A stretch of 64,000 bases of DNA from Streptomyces fragilis (GCF_003112515.1 NZ_BEVZ01000006.1:186001-250000); one strand, 5' to 3'; positions 1 to 8,370 are shown, counted from the stretch's first letter. Program-made: numbers and translations. The notes: a model not told the origin generated them from the sequence alone.

Positions 1-61
1 CGGTAGTACCCGCCCGGCACTCCCGCGGCGCGCAACGCGGCGTGCAGTTCGGCGCGGTCCA
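1..61 (-). CDS. Possible partial CDS downstream of the TNT gene (runs off left edge)
   Basis: Reading the minus strand after the TAG of the TNT-domain gene, an open frame continues to the window edge; from a GTG at 61 it gives VDRAELHAALRAAGVPGGYY. The only start candidates between the two genes are this GTG and a CTG at 85, and no Shine-Dalgarno sequence is visible, so the start is a guess. The placement right behind a secreted NADase toxin domain is where an immunity gene would be expected, but only about 20 codons are visible and no family can be assigned. Confidence 0.3.
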
Positions 62-100
62 CGACGACGAGCGTAGTGCCGGGCAGGTGGCGGGGGCGGT

Positions 101-802
101 CTAGCGCGCGGTGTCCCGCGCGGGCGCGAGATAGCCGTGGTCGAGCAGCCACCCGACGTTCAGCCGCTCGTCCGGGCCGGGCATGAGCAGCGCGGGGTCG
201 AGCTTGATCTGCTGTCCTCCGCCCGGCTGCTCGAACCAGGGCATGGCCCGGCCCTGCCAGACGTCGAACTCCCGGGTGACGGTGTAGCGGTGGTAGTCGC
301 AGGGGTAGGCGGCGTCCCGGGTGTTCAGGTTCTGCGGGGGCAGCGCGCGCCTGGCGTACGGGGCGCCCGCGGGGGCCAGGTAGGAGCCGTACTCCGACCC
401 GAACCGGTCGAGTTCCGCGCCCGGTTCGAGGGTCTCGACGTGCTTGTCCACCTCACCGTTCACCTCGGCGAACCCGTCGTTCGGCGGGTACTTCCAGCCG
501 CCGGCGCCGCCCGGGCCGTCCTCCTTCCAGTAGGTGGCCAGGAAGTCGCGGGCGGAGAGTCCGCCGGTGCGGTGGTAGCCGCGCAGGAGGGGGCCCACAG
601 GGGGTTCGGCGGAGTCGGGAAGGTTCTCGGGGCCGAGCCTGGCGTCGCCCCGGAACTCTCCGGTGCACGGGGCGGGGCGGGCGGCGGCCGCGTCCGCCGT
701 CGCGGTGGGCGCGCTGACCGCGGTGGCGGCCAGGGCGAGGGCCAGCGCGGACAGTGCCGCGCGCGGTCGCTTGGTCGGTTCGTCTTGACGCACGGTCACC
801 AT
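101..802 (-). CDS. Secreted TNT-domain NAD(P)+ glycohydrolase
   Basis: 233 residues. Residues about 12-40 form a Sec-type signal peptide (two Arg/Lys, an Ala/Leu core, then an Ala-rich cleavage zone). The rest is one compact TNT domain, the NAD-cleaving fold first described in Mycobacterium tuberculosis CpnT. Landmarks match the family: a GYHRTGGLSARDF opening, LDRFGSEYGSYLAP around residues 131-144, RRALPP at 151-156, His171 in YHRYTV, and Gln192 in FEQPGGGQQ, which aligns with the catalytic Gln-Pro-Gly-Gly loop. The start ATG is at 802; an in-frame GTG six bases upstream is also possible. It faces the divergent nuclease gene at 1112. Unlike CpnT it has no long delivery domain, so it is probably released as a free enzyme acting outside the cell or on competitors; that role is inference. 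Confidence 0.85.
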   Translation of the reverse strand: MVTVRQDEPTKRPRAALSALALALAATAVSAPTATADAAAARPAPCTGEFRGDARLGPENLPDSAEPPVGPLLRGYHRTGGLSARDFLATYWKEDGPGGAGGWKYPPNDGFAEVNGEVDKHVETLEPGAELDRFGSEYGSYLAPAGAPYARRALPPQNLNTRDAAYPCDYHRYTVTREFDVWQGRAMPWFEQPGGGQQIKLDPALLMPGPDERLNVGWLLDHGYLAPARDTAR

Positions 803-1111
803 CGTCACGGCACGCGACCGTCCTGCCGGGGCGACACCACAGGGGTCACCCGCCCGGGTGACCCGCTCCCCCTGGCGTGCGGACGGCGCCGGGCGCGGAG
901 CGGCGAGCCACCCGCCGCGGGCGCCCGGGGGCGTCGAGACGGGGTCGGCGCCGCCGGAGCCGCCGGGACGCAGTCGCCCTCCCCCGGCGGCGAGGGGCAG
1001 GGCGACACCGGCGGCGCCCGCGGGCGCGGCACCGTTCCGCCGGGTCCTGGGCGCCGGTACCGTACTGCGCGCAAGTGCCAAGATCCCCACCAGACTTGAG
1101 GGGGCTGCGTG
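803..1111. other. Intergenic region between divergent TNT and nuclease genes
   Basis: About 309 bases that must carry the promoters of both exported proteins. The nuclease gene has a clear GAGGGGG Shine-Dalgarno sequence at 1098-1104. No convincing -35/-10 pair or operator could be picked out by eye, and no third gene is supported. Confidence 0.5.
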
Positions 1112-2005
1112 ATGCGGCGTCGTCGTACGGCACAACTTCTTCTCACCGCGGGACTGCTGGGCGCGCTCGTGTTCCCGGGCGCCGCTCCGGCGGGCGCGCA
1201 CGCGGATCCGCCGGCCGCGGCGGCGACCGTGCCGCTGCGGGTGGTCTCGTACAACATCCACGCGGGCGCGGGGACGGACAACGTCTTCGACCTGGACCGG
1301 CAGGCCGAGGCACTGCGCTCCCTGGACGCGGACGTGATCGGGCTGCAGGAGGTGGACGTCCACTGGGGCGCCAGGAGCGGGTGGCGCGACCTGGCCACCG
1401 AGCTGGGCGGGAGACTGGGCATGGAGGTGTACTTCGCCCCGATATACAGCCTCGACCCGCTCTCCGCGGACGCCCCGCGCCGCGAGTACGGGGTGGCCGT
1501 GCTCTCCCGGTATCCGATCCTGTCGGCCGAGAACCACGACATCACCCGGCTCTCCACCCAGGAGGCGAACCCGGTGCCCGCGCCCGCCCCCGGCTTCCCC
1601 GAGGTGAGGATCCGGGTCAGGGGCGTCCCGGTGCACGTCTACACCACGCACCTCGACTACCGGGCGGACCCCTCGGTGCGGGCCGCCCAGGTCGCCGACA
1701 CGCTGCGGATCCTGGACGAGGACTGCGACGGGCGCGGCCGCTGTCCGCGCCAGATCCTCACCGGCGACTTCAACGCCGTCCACGCCGCTCCCGAGCTGGC
1801 GCCCCTCTGGGAGCGCCTGACCGACGCCTCCACCGAGGCCGGGGCGGACGCGCCGACCTACCCGGCGCTGAACCCGAGGACCCGCATCGACCACGTCGCG
1901 GTGTCCCCGGGCACGGTCGTGGTCAAGGGGGTCACGGTGCCCGAGACCCTCGCCTCGGACCACCGGCCGGTGGTCGCGGACCTGGCCCTCCGCCGCGGGC
2001 GCTGA
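1112..2005 (+). CDS. Exported endonuclease/exonuclease/phosphatase family protein
   Basis: 297 residues. Residues 1-31 are a signal peptide (MRRRR, hydrophobic LLLTAGLLGALV, then an Ala-rich cleavage region). The mature part is a single EEP (DNase I-like) domain: SYNIH at 46-50 with the metal-positioning Asn48, LQEVD with catalytic Glu80, TGDFN in the middle, and SDHRP near the C-terminus with His284. All catalytic positions expected for metal-dependent phosphodiesterases of this fold are present. The fold covers nucleases, sphingomyelinases and inositol phosphatases, so the substrate cannot be told. The ATG at 1112 is preferred over the GTG at 1109 because of its 7-base spacing from GAGGGGG. 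A perfect hairpin follows the stop. Confidence 0.85.
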   Translation: MRRRRTAQLLLTAGLLGALVFPGAAPAGAHADPPAAAATVPLRVVSYNIHAGAGTDNVFDLDRQAEALRSLDADVIGLQEVDVHWGARSGWRDLATELGGRLGMEVYFAPIYSLDPLSADAPRREYGVAVLSRYPILSAENHDITRLSTQEANPVPAPAPGFPEVRIRVRGVPVHVYTTHLDYRADPSVRAAQVADTLRILDEDCDGRGRCPRQILTGDFNAVHAAPELAPLWERLTDASTEAGADAPTYPALNPRTRIDHVAVSPGTVVVKGVTVPETLASDHRPVVADLALRRGR

Positions 2006-2031
2006 CCACGGTCCCACCGCACCCTCCACCC

Positions 2032-2070
2032 GGGGGTGGCCGGACATCGCTCACGCGACCGGCCACCCCC
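2032..2070 (+). terminator. Hairpin terminator after the nuclease gene
   Basis: GGGGGTGGCCGG at 2032-2043 pairs perfectly with CCGGCCACCCCC at 2059-2070 across a 15-base loop, followed by CTTTGTT. It lies 27 bases after the stop of the upstream gene and before the CstA promoter region. Confidence 0.75.
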
Positions 2071-2180
2071 CTTTGTTCCGCCGAGATAGGTGACATATAC
2101 AACATGCCTGATGAGAGCTGGGTTACCGCCATTAGCATCAGTGAATCGCCAGGAAACCCCCGAACGAAAGGCACGTCGAC

Positions 2181-4313
2181 GTGTCCCGCACCAGTCCCCG
2201 CAGCATCGCCGTATGGCTGCTGGTGGCAGCCATCGGCGCCGCCGGTTGGGCAGCCATCGCACTCGCTCGCGGTGAGAAGATCTCGGCCGTCTGGATCGTC
2301 GCCGCGGCGGTCGGCTCCTACCTGATCGCCCAGCGGTTCTACGCCCGGTTCATCGCCCGCAGGGTGCTGCGCGTCGACGACACCCGCGCCACCCCGGCGG
2401 AGCGGCACAACGACGGCGTGGACTACCACCCCACCGACAAGCGCGTGCTCTTCGGCCACCACTTCGCGGCGATCGCGGGCGCCGGCCCGCTGGTCGGCCC
2501 GGTCCTGGCGGCGCAGATGGGCTACCTGCCCGGCACCGTCTGGATCATCGTGGGCGTGATCTTCGCGGGCGCGGTGCAGGACATGGTCGTGCTCTTCTTC
2601 TCCACCCGCCGCAACGGCAAGTCGCTCGGTCAGATGGCACGGGACGAGATCGGGCGGATCGGCGGCATCGCCGCGCTGATCGCCGTCTTCGCGATCATGA
2701 TCATCATCCTGGCCGTGCTGGCCCTGGTGGTCGTGCAGGCCCTCGCCCACTCCGCGTGGGGCACCTTCTCCATCGGCATGACCATCCCGATCGCCCTCTT
2801 CATGGGCGGCTACCTGCGCTTCCTGCGTCCGGGCCGGGTCACCGAGGTCAGTCTGATCGGCGTCGTGCTGCTGCTGGCGGCCATCATGGGCGGCCGCTGG
2901 GTCTCCGAGTCCTCCTTCGCGGACGCCTTCGTCCTGAGCCCGAAGACCCTGGTGATCTGTCTGGTGGTCTACGGCTTCGTGGCCGCCGTGCTGCCGGTCT
3001 GGATGCTGCTCGCCCCGCGTGACTACCTGTCCACGTTCATGAAGATCGGCACGATCGTGCTGCTGGCCGTGGGCGTGCTGGTGGCCAACCCGGACATCAC
3101 CGTCCCGGCCGTCTCCGAGTTCGCGGGCAGCGGCACCGGTCCGGTCTTCGCCGGCTCGCTGTTCCCGTTCGCCTTCATCACCATCGCCTGTGGCGCCCTG
3201 TCCGGGTTCCACTCCCTGATCTCGGCCGGCACCACGCCGAAGATGATCCAGAAGGAGAGCCAGATCGCCGGCATCGGTTACGGCTCGATGCTCATGGAGT
3301 CCTTCGTCGCGATCATGGCGCTGGTCTGCGCCTGCGTCCTGGACCCTGGCCTGTACTACGCGATGAACGCCCCGGCCGGCGTGCTGGGCGACACCGTGCA
3401 GTCGGCCTCCCAGGCGGTGGCGGGCTTCGGCTTCACCATCTCGCCCGAGACGCTGCAGCACGCGGCCGACCAGGTCGGCGAGGAAAGCCTGATCGCCCGC
3501 ACCGGCGGCGCCCCCACGCTGGCCGTCGGCATGTCGATGATCCTCGCCAAGGCGTTCGGCTCCACCGGGATGATGTCGTTCTGGTACCACTTCGCCCTCA
3601 TGTTCGAGGCGCTCTTCATCCTGACCGCGGTGGACGCCGCCACCCGGGTGGGCCGCTTCATGCTGCAGGACACCATCGGCAACGTCGTCCCGCGCTTCCG
3701 CGACAAGGACTGGAAGCCGGCCATCTGGCTCTGCTCCGCGCTCGTGGTGCTCTGCTGGGGCTACTTCCTGTGGGTCGGCGTCAGTGACCCGCTGGGCGGG
3801 ATCAACCAGCTCTACCCGCTGTTCGGCATCGCCAACCAGCTGCTGGCCTCGATCGCGCTGACCATCTCCACCACGCTGCTGATCAAGTCCGGCCGGGTGA
3901 AGTGGGCGTGGATCACGGCCCTGCCGCTCGCCTGGGCGCTGGCCGTGACCATGACCGCGAGCTACCAGAAGCTCTTCTCCGACAACCCCAAGATCGGCTT
4001 CTGGGCCCAGCGCTCCACCTACGCCGACGCCCTGCGGTCCGGTGAGGTGCTCGCCCCGGCGAAGAGCCTGGCGGAGATGGAGACGGTGATCACCAACTCG
4101 ACGGTGACCGGCACCCTGATGGCGGTCTTCGCCGGCCTGACCCTGGTGGTCTTCTCCTCCTGCCTGTGCGTCTCGGTCGCCCACCTGCGCGGGACGAGCA
4201 GGCTGCCGCTCCAGGAGGACCCGTACGTCAGGTCCGAGATGGAGGTCCCTTCCTTCTCGCTGCGCAAGCCGCAGACGGACGAGAAGGAACTGGTCGGCGC
4301 CGGGGCCGAGTAA
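2181..4313 (+). CDS. cstA: CstA family carbon-starvation transporter
   Basis: 710 residues, the usual CstA/BtsT size (about 700), with many hydrophobic segments from the N-terminus onward. The family signatures are clear: VLFGHHFAAIAGAGPLVGP near residues 90-110, then AGAVQDMVV, and a conserved ALSGFHSLISAGTTPKMI stretch in the middle. E. coli relatives import pyruvate, and CstA is also linked to peptide uptake during carbon starvation; which substrate applies here cannot be read from sequence. The GTG start at 2181 sits 9 bases after GAAAGG at 2166-2171. The stop overlaps the start of a ybdD-type gene as TAATG, the classic pairing for this family, so the two are translationally coupled. A strong hairpin closes the operon. 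Confidence 0.92.
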   Translation: MSRTSPRSIAVWLLVAAIGAAGWAAIALARGEKISAVWIVAAAVGSYLIAQRFYARFIARRVLRVDDTRATPAERHNDGVDYHPTDKRVLFGHHFAAIAGAGPLVGPVLAAQMGYLPGTVWIIVGVIFAGAVQDMVVLFFSTRRNGKSLGQMARDEIGRIGGIAALIAVFAIMIIILAVLALVVVQALAHSAWGTFSIGMTIPIALFMGGYLRFLRPGRVTEVSLIGVVLLLAAIMGGRWVSESSFADAFVLSPKTLVICLVVYGFVAAVLPVWMLLAPRDYLSTFMKIGTIVLLAVGVLVANPDITVPAVSEFAGSGTGPVFAGSLFPFAFITIACGALSGFHSLISAGTTPKMIQKESQIAGIGYGSMLMESFVAIMALVCACVLDPGLYYAMNAPAGVLGDTVQSASQAVAGFGFTISPETLQHAADQVGEESLIARTGGAPTLAVGMSMILAKAFGSTGMMSFWYHFALMFEALFILTAVDAATRVGRFMLQDTIGNVVPRFRDKDWKPAIWLCSALVVLCWGYFLWVGVSDPLGGINQLYPLFGIANQLLASIALTISTTLLIKSGRVKWAWITALPLAWALAVTMTASYQKLFSDNPKIGFWAQRSTYADALRSGEVLAPAKSLAEMETVITNSTVTGTLMAVFAGLTLVVFSSCLCVSVAHLRGTSRLPLQEDPYVRSEMEVPSFSLRKPQTDEKELVGAGAE

Positions 4314-4522
4314 TGACCCGCGCCCTGACCCGGCTGAGGGAGGCCGGCGCCCGCGCCTGGTGGTACGTGCGCGAACTGAACGGCGAGCACGCGTACGACC
4401 GGTACGTGGCCCACGCCCGATCCCACGACCCCCACGTGAGGGTGCTGTCCCGGCGGGAGTTCGAGAACCGGCGGATCGACCGGCGCGACGCCGACCCCCG
4501 CGAGGGCGGCGGCTGCTGCTGA
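4313..4522 (+). CDS. ybdD: YbdD/YjiX family small protein (CstA partner)
   Basis: 69 residues with the family pattern: WWYVRELNGEHAYDRYV near the N-terminus, HDPH, then RREFENRRIDRR and a C-terminal GGGCC. The start ATG overlaps the cstA stop codon by one base (TAATG), giving tight coupling. In enterobacteria the equivalent small protein is needed for function of the paired CstA or BtsT transporter, so a transporter-accessory role is the sensible inference. The two terminal cysteines are a recurrent family feature. Confidence 0.9.
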   Translation: MTRALTRLREAGARAWWYVRELNGEHAYDRYVAHARSHDPHVRVLSRREFENRRIDRRDADPREGGGCC

Positions 4523-4538
4523 CCCACCCCCTCCGACG

Positions 4539-4579
4539 GCCAGAGGCCCGCCGCACCGATGGTGCGGCGGGCCTCTGGC
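4539..4579 (+). terminator. Strong terminator of the cstA-ybdD operon
   Basis: GCCAGAGGCCCGCCGCACC (4539-4557) and its exact reverse complement (4561-4579) form a 19-bp perfect stem with a three-base GAT loop, 16 bases after the ybdD stop. Confidence 0.85.
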
Positions 4580-4600
4580 TGTGCGCCCTCCGAAAGCTCG

Positions 4601-4613
4601 CCGAAAGTTTCGG
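4601..4613 (+). promoter_or_regulatory. Palindromic operator upstream of the xylanase gene
   Basis: CCGAAAGTTTCGG is a perfect inverted repeat around a central G. It matches the CGAAA-N-TTTCG palindromes described upstream of Streptomyces xylanase genes. A related TTTCGAAA palindrome lies at about 4712-4719, just before the -35 box. The interval 4580-4889 otherwise holds only the xylanase promoter and leader. Confidence 0.55.
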
Positions 4614-4733
4614 CTCGCAGGGTCGGCCATCCCTAGACGCGCGCCTCACCCGGGAGGCGCCGACCCGTCCTCCTTACCCGCGCGTAACAGCAACCGCAGG
4701 GTCACGCGGTGTTTCGAAAACGTTGCGCAACTA

Positions 4734-4762
4734 TTGACAACTCCCGCGCCCAGGAAGACTGT
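4734..4762 (+). promoter_or_regulatory. Candidate promoter of the xylanase gene
   Basis: TTGACA at 4734-4739 and GACTGT at 4757-4762 are separated by 17 bases. The TTTCGAAA palindrome sits about 15 bases upstream of the -35 box. The implied 5' leader is about 120 bases. Confidence 0.45.
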
Positions 4763-4889
4763 TGTGACGCTCTCCGGTCGGGCGTGACATGCGCAGGACC
4801 GGCTCTTCCGGCTCGTCGATGAACGCCGAGGTGCGTTCGGCGTGTCTCCCGGTCACCGACGGTGCCACCCCCTGAGGAGGAACACTCGT

Positions 4890-5963
4890 ATGAGCGAGAC
4901 CCCCCACGACTCCGACGCACGTCCCGTCAGCCGCCGGAAGCTGGTCCTCGGCGGTGCCGGGGCAGTGGTCGCGGCTGCCGGTTCGGGACTGTTACTCCCC
5001 GGCACCGCACGTGCCGACCAGGTCCTGACCAGCAACTCCACCGGCACCTACAACGGGTACTACTACTCCTTCTGGACCGACAGCCCGGGCTCCGTCACCA
5101 TGACCCTGGGTGCCGCCGGGCAGTACAGCAGCCGGTGGAGCAACACCAACAACTGGGTGGGCGGCCTCGGCTGGAGTAACGGCAGCCGCCGGTCCGTCAC
5201 CTACTCCGGCGACTTCAACCCCGGCAGCAACGGCTACCTGGCCCTGTACGGGTGGACCGCCAACCCGCTGGTCGAGTACTACATCGTGGAGAACTTCGGC
5301 CCCTACAACCCGGGTTCGGCCGGCACCAGGCGCGGGACCGTCACCGACGGCGGCGGCACGTACGACATCTACGAGTCGACCCGTACCAACCAGCCCTCCG
5401 TGGAAGGCACCGCCACCTTCCAGCAGTACTGGAGCATCCGGCAGAGCAAGCGGAGCAGCGGCACCATCAACACCGGTGTCCACTTCGACGCCTGGCAGCG
5501 GGCCGGGATGCCGATGGGCGAGTTCAAGTACTACATGATCATGGCCACCGAGGGCTACCAGAGCACCGGCAGCTCCAACGTCTCCCTGACCGGCGGGACC
5601 CCCACCACTCCCCCGCCGGGCGGCGGCACCAGCACGCCCACCACGCCTCCGCCGGGTGGCACCGGCGCCTGCAGCGCCGCGTACCGCACCTCCAGTTCGT
5701 GGCAGGGCGGCTTCAACGGCGAGGTGACCATCACCGCGGGCAGCGGCGGTGTCACCAACTGGAAGGTGCCGCTGACGCTGGCGAGCAACCAGAGCATCGT
5801 CTCGCTCTGGAACGGCACCATGTCCCGGAGCGGGAACGTGGTCACGGTGACCCCGGCCGGCCACAACCGCACCCTGGCCGCGGGCCAGTCCACGTCGTTC
5901 GGCTTCACCGCCAGCGGCCCGAGCAGCCCCTCCCCCACGGTCGGCGGCTGCACCGCCGGCTGA
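4890..5963 (+). CDS. Secreted GH11 endo-1,4-beta-xylanase with CBM2
   Basis: 357 residues. A twin-arginine signal (SRRKLVLGGAG at 14-24, cleavage near Ala42) is followed by a GH11 beta-jelly-roll catalytic domain at about 45-232, a Pro/Gly/Thr-rich linker at 237-257, and a C-terminal CBM2 at about 260-355 bracketed by Cys261 and Cys354. The GH11 nucleophile is Glu129 in VEYYIVENFG and the acid/base is Glu221 in MATEGYQSTG; both are intact. The enzyme should cleave the beta-1,4-xylan backbone outside the cell, with CBM2 binding cellulose or xylan. GAGGAGG lies 9 bases before the ATG. Export of the folded enzyme by Tat is typical of Streptomyces xylanases. The gene is monocistronic and ends at a hairpin shared with the convergent gene. 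Confidence 0.95.
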   Translation: MSETPHDSDARPVSRRKLVLGGAGAVVAAAGSGLLLPGTARADQVLTSNSTGTYNGYYYSFWTDSPGSVTMTLGAAGQYSSRWSNTNNWVGGLGWSNGSRRSVTYSGDFNPGSNGYLALYGWTANPLVEYYIVENFGPYNPGSAGTRRGTVTDGGGTYDIYESTRTNQPSVEGTATFQQYWSIRQSKRSSGTINTGVHFDAWQRAGMPMGEFKYYMIMATEGYQSTGSSNVSLTGGTPTTPPPGGGTSTPTTPPPGGTGACSAAYRTSSSWQGGFNGEVTITAGSGGVTNWKVPLTLASNQSIVSLWNGTMSRSGNVVTVTPAGHNRTLAAGQSTSFGFTASGPSSPSPTVGGCTAG

Positions 5964-5991
5964 CCCGGGCCGCTCCTCCTCCCCCCACGCG

Positions 5992-6021
5992 ACGGCGCGG
6001 CGCCCACGGGCACCGCGCCGT
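5992..6021. terminator. Bidirectional terminator between xylanase and convergent membrane protein gene
   Basis: ACGGCGCGGCGCC (from 5992) pairs with GGCACCGCGCCGT (to 6021), a 13-bp stem with one mismatch and a four-base loop. Confidence 0.65.
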
Positions 6022-6071
6022 TGCGGGTGGAGCGGCCACGCCCCGGCCGGGGAGCGCCACGGACACCGAAG

Positions 6072-6728
6072 TCAGCCGCCGGCCGAACCGACCGAGGCCG
6101 AACCCCCGGAGGTCCAGCCGGAGTTGGTCTGCGGCCGGGACCGCTTGCTGCGCTCGGTGCGCAGCTCCACCTCGACCCCGGCCGGGCCGAGCAGGGCCTC
6201 CAGCGCGTCGGCGAGCCGCTGCGGGTCACCGCCGAACGGGAGCGGGGCGATCCGCTCCTCGTCGTCCCGCAGGACGAGTTCCAGCGCGAGCGTGGAGACG
6301 GCCGGCTTGGGGTCCCCCTCGTACGGCTCCACCACCTCGTGCGTCAGCCGCACCGCGCGCAGGGTGCCGACGGGCAGCCGGTCGTCCGGCCCGGCGGCCC
6401 GGACCAACCGCAGGGACGCGGGCTCCCCGGCCGGTGCGAACTCCACCCGCAGGACGCTCCGGGCCTCGGCGAAGGCCAGCACCGGCCAGCCGAGCAGGTA
6501 CTCCAGCCCGGCGATCGCCCCCACCACCACGAACACGGTCGACGCCCGCGCCCCGGCCAGCGCCATCCAGACGGCGACGAGCAGGGTCGGTACGCCCAGG
6601 GCGAGCGGAGTGAGCAGCGCCGGCCCCGCCGAGGTCAGCGCGATCCGAACCGGCCCGGCGGGCGAGCCGCCGCGCAGGACCAGATCCGTCGAGTCGGGGC
6701 CTTGTTCCAGTAAGGGATCGGTGGCCAT
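6072..6728 (-). CDS. Hypothetical two-TM membrane protein
   Basis: 218 residues, no recognised family. After a short acidic N-terminus there are two hydrophobic stretches, about residues 34-61 and 64-88, separated by a small ARAST turn. A soluble C-terminal half follows, beta-rich with conserved-looking blocks (ALELVLRDDEERIAPLPFGG) and a phase ending in a Ser/Gly-rich tail. The layout resembles membrane-anchored PH-like or DUF proteins common in actinobacteria, but that is only a resemblance. The ATG at 6728 follows TGAAGGC. It is convergent with the xylanase gene and downstream of the P450 gene on the same strand, 144 bases apart, so co-transcription is uncertain. Confidence 0.7.
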   Translation of the reverse strand: MATDPLLEQGPDSTDLVLRGGSPAGPVRIALTSAGPALLTPLALGVPTLLVAVWMALAGARASTVFVVVGAIAGLEYLLGWPVLAFAEARSVLRVEFAPAGEPASLRLVRAAGPDDRLPVGTLRAVRLTHEVVEPYEGDPKPAVSTLALELVLRDDEERIAPLPFGGDPQRLADALEALLGPAGVEVELRTERSKRSRPQTNSGWTSGGSASVGSAGG

Positions 6729-6872
6729 GCCTTCAGGGTAGGACCGGTCCGCAAGAGCGCCTCGCCCCGTCCGGCCGACAGCGCCGTGCCGGAGCGGAGC
6801 GCACGGACGGCAGGCGGACCACCGCAGGTCCGTGACCGGCGGCACGCGGTCACGCCCGCCCGCGGGCGAGGG

Positions 6873-8093
6873 TCAGCCGGCGATCTCCACGGGGAACTCG
6901 CGGAGTTCGTAGCTCCCCAGCGCTCGCTGGAAGCGGACGCGGGGGGCGGCGCGCATCCGCAGGCCCGGTTCGGCGAAGAGGCGGGTGAGGAAGACGTCGG
7001 TCTCCAGGATCGCGATGTCCGCGCCGGGACACCGGTGCGGGCCGTCGCCGAAGGAGAGGACGGGGGGCGCGTCCGCGCCGCGGGCGGCCTGTCCGGCGCG
7101 GGCGGGGCGGAGCCGCTCCGGGTCGGGGCCCACCGCGCGCGCGTCGAGGTTGGCCGTCTCGACGTCGATCTCGACCACGGCTCCGGCGGGGATCCGCGTG
7201 GCCTCGTCACCGACCGTCAGTTCCGCGGTGGTGCGGCGGCGCAGGAGGGAGATGACCGGCTCCAGGCGCAGGATCTCCCGGAGCGTCGCGAGGCGCTCCG
7301 GCTCCTCGGCGGCGCGGTAGGCGGCCAGCAGGTCCTCGTCGGTGAAGAGGTGCCAGGCGGCGAGGGAGACGAACTCACGGGTGGTGACCATGCCGGCGGC
7401 GGCGAAGGTGATGCACTCGCCGAGTATCTCGCCCGTCGAGCAGCCCTCGTCGAGCAGGTGGGAGATCAGGTCGTCGCGCCGCCCCGCCCGCCGGGCCCGG
7501 ACCGCGGGACGCACGTCCGCCCGGAGGATGCGCAGCCAGTTGCGGTTCTGGCGGGCGATGGTGCGCAGCCCCCTGAGGCTGGTGAAGCCGGGCGTGTCGA
7601 ACTCCCCGTCGGGGAAGAACGCCTCCAGCCGCCGGTCGAGGCCGGGGCGGGACTCGGTGAGGCCGATGACCTCGGCGGCCACCGCGATCGCGAGCCGGAA
7701 GGCGAGCTGGGTGAGGTCGGCCTCGCCGGCCGTGCGCAGCCGGGTCAACTGGGCCTCGGCGACGCGCTCCATGACGGGGCGGTAGTGCTCGGCGACCCGG
7801 CGGGGCGTGAAGAAGCGTGCCGTCTGCCGGCGGTCCTCGCGGTGCTCGGGCCCGTCGCGGTACAGGACGGGGCGGCGGTAGACGGAGGGCAGCTTCTCCA
7901 CCGTCTCCACGCCGAGTCCGGCCTGCACGGTGTCGTGGGAGCGCAGGACCGTCCGCGCCTCCGCGACCCCGGTCACCCGCCAGACGCCGTCCGGATCCTG
8001 CCGGACGGGGCAACCGCCCCGCGCCGCGCGGGCGTCGCCGTCCGCCGGGCGCGCGATCTTCCGTTCTCCGGCCGCCGGTCCCTTGCCGCGCAT
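6873..8093 (-). CDS. Cytochrome P450
   Basis: 406 residues, standard for a soluble bacterial P450. The heme-binding loop SFGDGPHRCPG carries the Cys355 thiolate ligand. The I-helix AAAGMVTT (231-238) has the acid-less but Thr-containing oxygen-activation region, and the K-helix ExxR is EILR (273-276). It should catalyse mono-oxygenation using external ferredoxin and reductase; neither is encoded nearby. The start ATG at 8093 lies about 9 bases after GGGGGAGG; the GTG at 8102 is too close to that site. The substrate is unknown, and the neighbours give no pathway context, so this is an orphan P450. Confidence 0.9.
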   Translation of the reverse strand: MRGKGPAAGERKIARPADGDARAARGGCPVRQDPDGVWRVTGVAEARTVLRSHDTVQAGLGVETVEKLPSVYRRPVLYRDGPEHREDRRQTARFFTPRRVAEHYRPVMERVAEAQLTRLRTAGEADLTQLAFRLAIAVAAEVIGLTESRPGLDRRLEAFFPDGEFDTPGFTSLRGLRTIARQNRNWLRILRADVRPAVRARRAGRRDDLISHLLDEGCSTGEILGECITFAAAGMVTTREFVSLAAWHLFTDEDLLAAYRAAEEPERLATLREILRLEPVISLLRRRTTAELTVGDEATRIPAGAVVEIDVETANLDARAVGPDPERLRPARAGQAARGADAPPVLSFGDGPHRCPGADIAILETDVFLTRLFAEPGLRMRAAPRVRFQRALGSYELREFPVEIAG

Positions 8094-8226
8094 CCGCGCC
8101 ACCTCCCCCGCCCGGGCCCTCCGGGAGCCGTACGGTACGACACGGCCCGCGGCCCCGAACAGGGTGCGGGCCCGGGGGCTTCGGGGTCGCGACCCCCGGC
8201 GCTCCCGCTCGTGTGTTCCCGCTACA

Positions 8227-8259
8227 GTTCATCCCGCGATTCCAGGAAATTCACGCGCT
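8227..8259 (+). promoter_or_regulatory. PHO-box-like direct repeats upstream of the exported nuclease
   Basis: Three consecutive 11-base units start with GTTCATCCCGC (8227-8237), then GATTCCAGGAA, then ATTCACGCGCT (8249-8259). Units one and three match the GTTCACC-type core of Streptomyces PhoP direct-repeat units; the middle one is poor. The site lies 112 bases before the start of a secreted nuclease, a logical phosphate-starvation target. Confidence 0.4.
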
Positions 8260-8370
8260 CCCTCTTGGCAGCACGATTTCTACGCGCGTAACTTGAGTCG
8301 ACTGTCCCGTTGTGTCATTTCGGCCCGTTCCGCGGCTCTCGCGGCGGGTTCCTTCCGAGGAGTGCAAATC

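Noticed and set aside
101..2047. A very long minus-strand open frame of 648 codons crossing the TNT gene and the nuclease gene
   Set aside because: Only the last 233 codons encode a recognisable protein with a signal peptide; the rest is the shadow of the plus-strand nuclease, typical of high-G+C DNA.
1932..4649. A 905-codon minus-strand open frame over cstA
   Set aside because: It is antisense to a clear CstA protein and its translation is His/Gln/Gly-rich with no domain.
6786..8291. A 501-codon plus-strand open frame over the P450
   Set aside because: It is antisense to a P450 with heme loop, I-helix and ExxR intact.
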